A DNA stretch of 5,648 bases, from assembly GCA_002495485.1 (NCBI GenBank), contig DAFH01000075.1, positions 464 through 6,111 of the forward strand, read 5' to 3'. The notes under the pieces are model-generated. The model made no database searches, was not told the DNA's origin, and worked only from the letters and a program-made list of their open reading frames with translations. Positions 1-4,821 of this stretch are shown here, piece by piece. Source of the stretch: Candidatus Bathyarchaeota archaeon UBA185. GTDB lineage: Archaea; Thermoproteota; Bathyarchaeia; 40CM-2-53-6. A program made the position numbers and the translations under genes. Within the stretch, counting starts at the first letter, position 1. The number at the start of each line of letters is the position of its first letter.

Positions 1-372
1 GTTGTCGAGGACGGTCCAACCGTAACACACGGCGACATGACCTACGGCGTCGGTTTCATCGCCGCTAAACGTTTTCACGCCAAAGAAATCGTAGACCCGC
101 GAAAATCGGCGGTCGGGATCTACAAGGATACTTTCAAGAAATACTCGCATCTGACCGAAGTACTTCCTACGATGGGGTACGGTCACCAGCAGGTCAAGGA
201 CTTGCAGGACACGATAAGCCGAGTTGACTGCGACAGCGTGATCATCGCGACGCCCGCTGATATCCGGCGCATCATCAAGTTCTCCAAGCCCACTGCAATG
301 GTCAGCTATGAGCTGAAAGAGCTAACGAAACCTGGAATAGAGGAAGTATTGCAAAGCTACAAGATAGTCTAG
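1..372 (+). CDS. COG2403 GTPase / cyclic 2,3-diphosphoglycerate synthetase-like protein, C-terminal fragment
   Basis: The reading frame is open from the first base of the window and ends at TAG 370-372, giving 123 residues. The true start lies off the left edge. The fragment opens with VVEDGPTVTHGDMTYGVG and then AAKRFHAKEIVDPR, a run typical of the C-terminal part of COG2403 proteins. These include cyclic 2,3-diphosphoglycerate synthetase (cPGS), which in thermophilic methanogens makes the intramolecular phosphoanhydride of 2,3-DPG using ATP. Further family-like segments are the LPTMGYG stretch and DSVIIATPADIRRIIKFSKP, which resembles the family's 'TP-D-R' segment. The ATP/GTP-binding N-terminal half is missing, so the substrate cannot be judged. 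Many non-methanogen archaea carry this family annotated only as a predicted GTPase, so cPGS activity should not be assumed. The internal ATG at 37 is not the start, because the conserved DGPTVTHG motif lies upstream of it. The gene ends 6 bp from the convergent aminotransferase. Family call is firm; function is uncertain. Confidence 0.85.
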   Translation, partial: VVEDGPTVTHGDMTYGVGFIAAKRFHAKEIVDPRKSAVGIYKDTFKKYSHLTEVLPTMGYGHQQVKDLQDTISRVDCDSVIIATPADIRRIIKFSKPTAMVSYELKELTKPGIEEVLQSYKIV

Positions 373-378
373 CTCTCG

Positions 379-1500
379 CTAGGCTATTGCCTTTCGAAGA
401 GTGTCAGCCACAAACTCCATGTCATCCTCGCCAAGGCGGGGATGAACCGGCAGCGAGAAGACTTGGCGTGACGCTTTCTCAGTCTCGGGCAGGCGTCCCT
501 TTCGGGCAACGTTCGAATCCCTGTAGAACGGCGTTGAATGGACCGGAGTCGAGTAGTACACTGCAGCCTCGATATTCTTGTTCCACAATCGGTCAACGAT
601 CTTGTTTCTCTTTGCAGCGTTGACTCCTCGCAACCTAACAGTGTAGACGTACCAGGCGTGTTTCCGACCATCCGGCTCCTTGGGTAGTATGAGCTTCCCG
701 GTCATCTCCAGCTTCTGCGTAGCAAGCTCTGCGTTCTTCCGTCTCTTCTCAAGGAAAACCGGTAGTTTCTTGAGCTGAGCCTGCCCAATCGCCGCTGCGA
801 TCTCAGACATGTGGTAATTGTGGCCCAGCCGGACAGTCCAGTAGGGACGCTGTTCGCCGTGTGAGCGGATCATTCTCAGAGCCTGTGCATACTCGTCATC
901 GTTAGTCGTTATCATTCCTCCTTCGCCAGTAGTCAGGTTCTTCGCCGCGTAGAAACTGAAACATGTCATGTCAGAGACAGAACCAACCTTCTTGCCATCG
1001 TATTGAGCACCATGAGCCTGAGCTGCATCCTCAATAACCGTCAGGTCCTTGCTCCTCGCCAGATCCATAGCGCTCTTCAGATCCGAAGGCAGACCGTAGA
1101 GGTCTGTAGGAACTATCGCCTTTGTCCTACGAGTTACGCATTCCTCCACGCTCTCGGGTCTCAGGCAATAATTGTCCTTGTCTACGTCGGCAAAGACGGG
1201 CGTGGCTCCCGCGAGAACAACAGCGTTGACGGCTCCGACAAAGGTGAATGACGGGACAATGACCTCGTCCCCGGGGCGAACTTCGGCAGCAAGTAACGCT
1301 GCGTGCAGTGCGGCTGTACCGTTAACAACGGCAACAGCATGCCTTGCGCCAACATATTTTGCGAAGTTCCTCTCAAACTCGAGAACTCTTGGTCCCATTC
1401 CGCTCTTGTCGGTTAGCACACCGCTGCGAAGAACGTCGACTGCTGAGTCGATCTCCTCTTTTCCCAGAAACGGCTGGTTGATCCTGATGAGTTCTCGCAT
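379..1500 (-). CDS. DegT/DnrJ/EryC1/StrS family PLP-dependent sugar aminotransferase
   Basis: This complete 373-residue protein has the usual family length. It is a fold-type I PLP enzyme that normally transfers an amino group from glutamate to a keto-sugar bound to a nucleotide (for example in perosamine or 4-amino-4-deoxy-sugar synthesis) for surface glycans or glycoprotein sugars. Visible signatures are the N-terminal INQPFLGKEEID, the cofactor-phosphate region VNGTAALHAAL (59-69), PGDEVIVPSFTFV (76-88), and VIEDAAQAHGA (155-165), whose D158 should contact the pyridine nitrogen. The internal aldimine lysine is K187 in FYAAKNLTTGEGGM. The partner-subunit segment GHNYHMSEIAAAIGQAQL lies at 226-243. 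The start is ATG (complement of 1498-1500). A GGAG run (complement of 1512-1515) lies 11 nt upstream, and a weak TATA-like CTTTTAGA lies at complement 1543-1550. No glycosyltransferase or sugar epimerase gene is in the window, so the exact sugar cannot be named. Confidence 0.95.
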   Translation of the reverse strand: MRELIRINQPFLGKEEIDSAVDVLRSGVLTDKSGMGPRVLEFERNFAKYVGARHAVAVVNGTAALHAALLAAEVRPGDEVIVPSFTFVGAVNAVVLAGATPVFADVDKDNYCLRPESVEECVTRRTKAIVPTDLYGLPSDLKSAMDLARSKDLTVIEDAAQAHGAQYDGKKVGSVSDMTCFSFYAAKNLTTGEGGMITTNDDEYAQALRMIRSHGEQRPYWTVRLGHNYHMSEIAAAIGQAQLKKLPVFLEKRRKNAELATQKLEMTGKLILPKEPDGRKHAWYVYTVRLRGVNAAKRNKIVDRLWNKNIEAAVYYSTPVHSTPFYRDSNVARKGRLPETEKASRQVFSLPVHPRLGEDDMEFVADTLRKAIA

Positions 1501-1542
1501 TATCTACGATACTCCGTTCCGCTCTGGGTACTTGGGATTGGT

Positions 1543-1550
1543 CTAAAAGA
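1543..1550 (-). promoter_or_regulatory. possible TATA-like box of the aminotransferase gene
   Basis: Read on the minus strand this is CTTTTAGA, a partial match to an archaeal TATA box. With the usual spacing of about 25-27 nt, transcription would start near 1520 and leave a leader of about 20 nt that includes the GGAG ribosome binding site (complement of 1512-1515). The match is weak, but it is the best-placed AT-rich element upstream of the start codon. Confidence 0.3.
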
Positions 1551-1649
1551 GTTCTCTAGTCAATTACAGACCGTTTGCATAGAGGAACCAACCAGCGAAT
1601 TCGATCAGCAATTCATGTTCGATGCCAGATATTCCTCAACTCAAGTCTG

Positions 1650-1663
1650 CGTCTCGGGAGACG
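1650..1663. repeat. perfect 6-bp inverted repeat with 2-bp centre
   Basis: The sequence CGTCTC-GG-GAGACG is a perfect dyad. As RNA it would form a 5-bp stem closed by CGGG; as DNA it is operator-like. It lies in the non-coding middle of the gap, about 285 bp upstream of the thermosome TATA box and 150 bp upstream of the aminotransferase start. A dyad this short can arise by chance in several kilobases, so its role is open. Confidence 0.45.
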
Positions 1664-1741
1664 ATGATCAAACTTGTTGCGTCGGGTCTCACGTCTTGTC
1701 AGAATTCAGGTTGGGGCATGTGGGGTCTGTATCCTCTTGGA

Positions 1742-1758
1742 ATCAGAAATCTTCTGAT
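1742..1758. repeat. perfect 7-bp inverted repeat with 3-bp spacer
   Basis: The two arms ATCAGAA and TTCTGAT flank the spacer ATC, forming a 17-bp dyad centred at 1750. This is the strongest symmetric element I found by eye in the intergenic region. Its size suits a homodimeric helix-turn-helix regulator, or a short RNA hairpin. It is not followed by a T-run, so it is not an obvious terminator. It lies about 190 bp upstream of the thermosome TATA box, which is far for a classical archaeal repressor site. Confidence 0.45.
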
Positions 1759-1903
1759 GTGTCAAGCGATCGTGTCGTTGAGCTGAAAAAGATCTCGCGC
1801 CGTGTAACGAAGATGGGGAGTCCTCGAAACGCTTTCATCCAACCCCCGTGAAATAGGCTGAAATGGACTTCGATTGTACCGATAAGCCTCCTGAGTCCCC
1901 TGA

Positions 1904-1918
1904 GGAAGGATCGCTTCC
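1904..1918 (+). repeat. short hairpin upstream of the thermosome promoter
   Basis: GGAAG and CTTCC pair perfectly around a 5-nt GATCG loop. The element ends about 28 bp upstream of the TATA box, a position where archaeal activators can bind. It is a weak element taken alone. Confidence 0.3.
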
Positions 1919-1936
1919 GGTTTCAAGCCTTACACG

Positions 1937-1953
1937 GTTGAAAAAATTTATAT
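1937..1953 (+). promoter_or_regulatory. BRE and TATA box of the thermosome operon
   Basis: An A-rich BRE-like run (GAAAAAA, 1940-1946) leads directly into TTTATAT (1947-1953), a strong archaeal TATA box for TBP/TFB binding. With normal spacing, transcription should start at about 1974-1978, giving a leader of roughly 26-30 nt before the TTG start at 2004. Short arms CGATT (1960-1964) and AATCG (1976-1980) flank the stretch between the TATA box and the likely start site. They could be an operator for a heat-shock-type repressor, but five-base arms are weak evidence. This is the clearest promoter in the window. Confidence 0.8.
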
Positions 1954-1986
1954 CGCGCACGATTTGTCTCGCTTGAATCGCAAAAT

Positions 1987-2000
1987 AGGAGCAAGAAGGT
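1987..2000 (+). promoter_or_regulatory. ribosome binding region deciding the thermosome TTG start
   Basis: The purine-rich stretch contains AGGAG (1987-1991, 12 nt from the start) and GAAGGT (1995-2000, 3 nt from the start). Neither has ideal spacing. An in-frame TAG at 1986-1988 means TTG 2004 is the only upstream start that keeps the conserved N-terminal [14 protein letters not shown] segment. Confidence 0.6.
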
Positions 2001-2003
2001 AGT

Positions 2004-3653
2004 TTGTCCGCCGAACTCGCAGGTCAGCCTGTAATAATTCTCAAGGAAGGAACATCCAGATCGAGGGGGAGGGACGCACAGAAGGCCAACATAATGGCCG
2101 CTAAGATAATCTCTGAATCAGTCAAGTCTTCCCTCGGACCCAAGGGAATGGACAAGATGCTCGTCGATGGATTTGGCGACGTAACCATCACAAACGACGG
2201 AGCAACAATTCTCGACGAGATGGAAGTGCAGCACCCTGCTGCCAAGATGATGGTAGAAGTCGCCAAGACACAAGACGATGAAGTGGGTGACGGAACGACA
2301 ACTTCAGTCGTCGTCGCTGGAGAATTATTGAAGAGGGCTGAGGATCTGATCGACCAGGATCTGCACCCGACTGTGATTGTTGATGGCTATCGCGATGCAT
2401 CGGCGAAGGCGCTCGAGATTCTAGACCAGATCGCGATCAAGGTCGATCCGTCAGACAGGGCGACACTGCGGAAGGTTGCGGAGGTATCCCTCGCAAGCAA
2501 GTTGCTCGCCGACTACCGAGAAATGTCGGAGCTCGCAGTCAACGCAGTTTTGCAAGTCGCCGAGAAGAATCCAGAGGGAGGCTACAAGATTGACATCGAC
2601 GACATAAAGGTGGAGAAGAAACCGGGAGAATCGCTCCTTGACACCGCTCTGATCGAAGGCATCGTGCTAGACAAAGAAGTCGTCCATCCTGGAATGCCCA
2701 AGCGCATTGAGGACGCAAAGATTGCCCTCGTGGATTCGCCACTCGAAGTGGAGAAGACGGAGTTTGATGCGAAGATAAACATCGAAAATCCGGAGCAGAT
2801 GAAAGCCTTCCTCGACGAGGAAGAGAAGATGCTGAAGGACATGGTCGAAAAGGTCTCCTCTGCAGGAGCGAACGTCTTGCTCTGTGAGAAGGGCATCGAC
2901 GACGTTGCCCAGCACTACCTCGCGAAGAAAGGAATCCTTGGGGTTCGGAGAGTAAAACAGTCGGACATGGAGAAGCTGGTAAAGGCCACCGGGGCCAGAA
3001 TCGTAAGCAACCTCGATGATCTGAAGGCGAACGATCTCGGTAAAGCCCAGCTGGTCGAGGAGCGAAAGATCGCCGACGACAAGATGACATTCATCGAAGG
3101 AGCTAGGAACCCGAAGTCGGTAACCATCCTCGTCAGAGGCGGAAGCGAAAGGCTGGTTGACGAGGCTGAACGGTCAATTCACGATGCACTTTGCGTTGTT
3201 CGGGACGTCGTGCGAGACCCGCGAGTGGTCGGAGGCGGCGGTGCTCCCGAAGCGGAGATTGCGAAGCAGCTTAGAGGATACGCACAGAAGCAATCTGGAA
3301 AAGAGCAGTTGGCCATGCTCGCCTTTGCTGACGGTCTCGAATCCGTCCCGATCGCACTTGCAGAGAACGCTGGTCTAGACCCGATCGACATCATGGTCCA
3401 GCTACGAGCGGCCCACGACAAAGGACAGACATGGGCCGGAGTCGACGTGTTCGAAGGCAAGGTAGCTGACCTCAAGGAGCGAGGCGTGCTCGAGCCTCAC
3501 GGCGTCAAAATGCAGGTCATAAAATCGGCCGCCGAAAGCGCCGGAATGATTCTGAAGATAGACGATGTGATAGCCTCAGCCAAGTCGAAAGAGCCTCCTG
3601 GGGCTCCGAAGGATACCGGAGAAGGTGGCGAAGAGGGAGCAAGTGAGTACTAG
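2004..3653 (+). CDS. thsA: thermosome subunit (group II chaperonin, CCT/TCP-1 family)
   Basis: The 549-residue protein is a full-length thermosome subunit. The thermosome is a cytosolic double-ring ATPase that folds proteins inside a cavity closed by a built-in lid. Seen in order: the N-terminal strand [12 protein letters not shown] (8-19), [10 protein letters not shown] (44-53), NDGATIL (64-70) and GDGTT (95-99) for nucleotide and magnesium binding. The apical domain includes the probable helical lid protrusion from about 262 ([15 protein letters not shown]). Then come D394 in [10 protein letters not shown], equivalent to the catalytic aspartate of GroEL (D398), the GGGGAPE loop at 410-416, and [19 protein letters not shown] near the end. 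The start is TTG 2004; the later ATG at 2094 would remove the conserved N-terminal strand. The tail is Gly/Glu-rich and ends in ASEY, without the GGM repeats common in archaeal thermosomes. Its 3' end overlaps rpoK. Whether it is the alpha or beta type cannot be told, so the symbol is generic. Confidence 0.97.
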   Translation: MSAELAGQPVIILKEGTSRSRGRDAQKANIMAAKIISESVKSSLGPKGMDKMLVDGFGDVTITNDGATILDEMEVQHPAAKMMVEVAKTQDDEVGDGTTTSVVVAGELLKRAEDLIDQDLHPTVIVDGYRDASAKALEILDQIAIKVDPSDRATLRKVAEVSLASKLLADYREMSELAVNAVLQVAEKNPEGGYKIDIDDIKVEKKPGESLLDTALIEGIVLDKEVVHPGMPKRIEDAKIALVDSPLEVEKTEFDAKINIENPEQMKAFLDEEEKMLKDMVEKVSSAGANVLLCEKGIDDVAQHYLAKKGILGVRRVKQSDMEKLVKATGARIVSNLDDLKANDLGKAQLVEERKIADDKMTFIEGARNPKSVTILVRGGSERLVDEAERSIHDALCVVRDVVRDPRVVGGGGAPEAEIAKQLRGYAQKQSGKEQLAMLAFADGLESVPIALAENAGLDPIDIMVQLRAAHDKGQTWAGVDVFEGKVADLKERGVLEPHGVKMQVIKSAAESAGMILKIDDVIASAKSKEPPGAPKDTGEGGEEGASEY

Positions 3654-3942
3654 AGAGCCCGAGAATATCGAGATCGGACCTCCAAAGCTCACTCGCTTCG
3701 AACGAGCAAGAGTAGTAGGCGCCCGAGCGCTGCAAGTCTCCATGGGCGCGCCAGTACTGTTGGACATCAAGGACCCTACGCTGTCGCCGATCGACATCGC
3801 GCTGATGGAGCTAGAGGATGGTGTGCTCCCGATCAGTATTCGACGCGCACTTCCGGACGGCACAAGTCAGAACATCCCGCTCAAGTGGTTGCTGATTCCC
3901 GAGTACGAGAGAAAAACCAAGCCCAAGAAGGAAGACGCATAG
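3625..3942 (+). CDS. rpoK: DNA-directed RNA polymerase subunit K (Rpb6/omega homologue)
   Basis: RpoK is the archaeal counterpart of eukaryotic Rpb6 and bacterial omega. It helps assemble and stabilise the polymerase by clamping the largest subunit. The 105-residue frame carries the core motif [20 protein letters not shown] followed by SMGAPVLL (19-46). After it comes [20 protein letters not shown] (55-74), then the characteristic [11 protein letters not shown] (76-86) and a lysine-rich tail. Two GTG starts are possible. The one at 3625 has GGAG 3 nt upstream and overlaps the thermosome by 29 bp. The one at 3643 has GAGGGAG 3 nt upstream, overlaps by 11 bp and gives 99 residues. The N-terminus is not conserved, so the choice is open. 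The overlap implies co-transcription and probable translational coupling with the chaperonin. In many archaea rpoK sits with rpoN and ribosomal protein genes, so this location differs from that arrangement. Confidence 0.95.
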   Translation: MAKREQVSTREPENIEIGPPKLTRFERARVVGARALQVSMGAPVLLDIKDPTLSPIDIALMELEDGVLPISIRRALPDGTSQNIPLKWLLIPEYERKTKPKKEDA

Positions 3943-3948
3943 GGCGAA

Positions 3949-3954
3949 GAGGAG
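3949..3954 (+). promoter_or_regulatory. Shine-Dalgarno site of the small membrane protein gene
   Basis: GAGGAG lies 9 nt before the TTG at 3964, in the 21-bp gap after the rpoK stop codon. It is the best-spaced ribosome binding site in the operon. It is the main reason to accept the short downstream frame as a real gene and TTG 3964, not the TTG at 3970, as its start. Confidence 0.6.
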
Positions 3955-3963
3955 ACTCTTCGA

Positions 3964-4221
3964 TTGGCCTTGCACCACCGGGACGGCGATGAGACGCTCT
4001 CGTGGAACGCAGCGACAATCATAATGGCGTTGGCTACACTCTTCACAGCGACAACAAGGATCTTTGGCACTGACCCTTTCACTGAAGTCTTCGACGTCTT
4101 CATTGTCTACCTGCCGACATCGGTGCTTGTCGCCGTATCCGCGCTCCAGAAACTGCGGTCCAAACAGCAGACTGTTTTCTCTACGAGTGGCCAGTCGGCG
4201 CCGGTAAATACGGCAGCCTAA
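3964..4221 (+). CDS. small hypothetical membrane protein downstream of rpoK
   Basis: I do not recognise this 85-residue protein. It has a short charged N-terminus (HHRDGDE), then a hydrophobic segment at about 14-33 (WNAATIIMALATLFTATTRI). A short loop follows with FGTDPF, then a second hydrophobic segment at about 42-62 (VFDVFIVYLPTSVLVAVSALQ). A basic patch (KLRSK) and a polar Ser/Thr/Gln-rich tail complete it. This suggests a two-helix hairpin membrane protein, with the KLRSK patch hinting at a cytoplasmic C-terminus. The start is TTG 3964, preceded by a good GAGGAG. It follows rpoK by 21 bp, so it is probably the last gene of the thermosome-rpoK operon. Its last 41 bp overlap the 3' end of the convergent acetyltransferase. 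A chance frame is possible but less likely, given the ribosome binding site and the protein-like hydrophobic pattern. Confidence 0.65.
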   Translation: MALHHRDGDETLSWNAATIIMALATLFTATTRIFGTDPFTEVFDVFIVYLPTSVLVAVSALQKLRSKQQTVFSTSGQSAPVNTAA

Positions 4222-4690
4222 TGCTCATCAGGAAGGCGTCAGCCCCATCGTGATAGTAGTGGGCGACCGTCCGGACCGTGTCGAAACCCATGTCCTTGTA
4301 CAGCTTCACGGCCTCGTCGTTTGCGGTTCGGACCTCAAGAAAACACTCCTCCGCCCCGTGCAACTCGAGCGCTTTCATTGCTGAAGACACCATTTCTCGA
4401 CCGATGCCTTGCCTTCGATAATCTGGCATGACCGCCACTGAGACGATGTGGCCCTTCCTGACCATGCGGAATCTTCGTACGTCGGAGAATCCAAACTCGA
4501 GCCTGCACATGATGTAGCCGACGACGTGGTTATCACGTTCGGCGACGATGAACGCCTCGGAGCAGCTCTTGTAAACTTCCATGAAAAAATACGGACTGTA
4601 GTTCTCTGGAAGGCAGACCCTGTTTATTTCGACCACGGACGAGAGGTCGTCTGGTCTGAATGGCCGCAACAGGTAGGGCGCTTCCAGCAA
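4181..4690 (-). CDS. rimI: N-terminal protein acetyltransferase, Ard1/NatA (RimI-like GNAT)
   Basis: This 169-residue GNAT enzyme transfers acetyl from acetyl-CoA to protein N-termini at or near the ribosome. The substrate-binding loop LPENYSPYFFMEVY (27-40) matches the archaeal Ard1 / eukaryotic Naa10 signature, including E29 and Y31. The strand before the CoA site is KGHIVSVAVMPDY (79-91), followed by the pyrophosphate-binding RRQGIG (92-97). LEVRTANDEAVKLYKDMGF (118-136) and HYYHDGADAFLM (144-155) complete the fold; the Tyr pair is typical of this subfamily. The start is TTG (complement of 4688-4690), with GGAG (complement of 4696-4699) 5 nt upstream. The archaeal family is known for relaxed substrate choice, acting on Ser-, Ala- and Met-starting proteins. 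RimI-type ribosomal protein S18 acetylation is a less likely reading because of the LPENY loop. It is transcribed divergently from the M50 protease gene. Confidence 0.93.
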   Translation of the reverse strand: MLEAPYLLRPFRPDDLSSVVEINRVCLPENYSPYFFMEVYKSCSEAFIVAERDNHVVGYIMCRLEFGFSDVRRFRMVRKGHIVSVAVMPDYRRQGIGREMVSSAMKALELHGAEECFLEVRTANDEAVKLYKDMGFDTVRTVAHYYHDGADAFLMSIRLPYLPAPTGHS

Positions 4691-4821
4691 CGAGACTCCA
4701 ACAGAGATCGCAGACTTTGACGTATAATATGTTGTCGTCGAAAGACGAAACGAATGAATGTTGGGACAGCACGTTTAAATCGCTCAGAGATGTGTGCACT
4801 TGAAACCGGCGACTTTTGGGA
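4691..4821. promoter_or_regulatory. divergent promoter region between acetyltransferase and M50 protease genes
   Basis: The 131-bp gap holds two AT-rich elements. TTTAAAT at 4774-4780 is well placed as the TATA box of the plus-strand protease gene: the predicted start is near 4803, with a leader of about 19 nt and no clear ribosome binding site. The TATAATAT block at 4723-4730, read on the minus strand as ATATTATA, could serve the acetyltransferase with a start near 4700 and a leader of about 10 nt. Because TTTAAA is self-complementary, the 4774-4780 element might also fire toward the acetyltransferase. No other gene is seen here. Confidence 0.5.

Larger units (their letters stand above)
1501..2003. 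other. 503-bp intergenic region between divergent aminotransferase and thermosome genes
   Basis: This is the only long gap in the window. The right end (about 1937-2003) holds the thermosome promoter and leader. The left end (about 1501-1550) holds the probable aminotransferase leader and a weak TATA-like box on the minus strand. Between them, about 1551-1930 has no gene I can support. A 78-codon plus-strand frame at 1615-1851 lacks a ribosome binding site and resembles no protein I know. The stretch contains two short perfect dyads (1650-1663 and 1742-1758) and a small hairpin (1904-1918). I found no tRNA cloverleaf, no good C/D-box sRNA spacing and no repeat array. It may be a long regulatory region, the locus of an unannotated small RNA, or decayed sequence. 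Confidence 0.6.

Noticed and set aside
511..523. tRNA T-loop-like GTTCGAATCC
   Set aside because: The flanking bases do not form a T-stem, no D-arm or anticodon arm fits upstream, and the site is inside the conserved aminotransferase coding sequence.
1172..1546. 124-codon plus-strand frame opposite the aminotransferase
   Set aside because: It is wholly antisense to conserved aminotransferase codons, including the NGTAAL and PGDEVIVPSF segments, and is explained as a shadow.
1663..1786. possible C/D-box sRNA (ATGATCA near 1664, TGATG at 1755, CTGA at 1783)
   Set aside because: The spacings (about 90 nt and about 25 nt) do not fit the compact archaeal C/D-box layout of about 55-65 nt with internal C'/D' boxes, and the box C match is imperfect.
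1615..1851. 78-codon plus-strand frame in the intergenic region
   Set aside because: It has no ribosome binding site and no promoter nearby. It translates to a low-information Ser/Val-rich sequence without recognisable motifs, and it crosses both dyads. It is most likely a chance frame.
2539..3090. 183-codon minus-strand frame within the thermosome gene
   Set aside because: It is rich in Arg, Ser and Pro, as expected for the reverse strand of a well-coded gene. It has no ribosome binding site and no family resemblance.
4168..4182. T-rich stretch (TGTTTTCTCT) as a terminator for the thermosome operon
   Set aside because: It lies inside the small membrane gene before its stop codon, has only four consecutive T residues, and has no associated hairpin.
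4448..4720. 90-codon plus-strand frame opposite the acetyltransferase
   Set aside because: It is antisense to the conserved LPENY loop and core strands of Ard1. It has no supporting signals.
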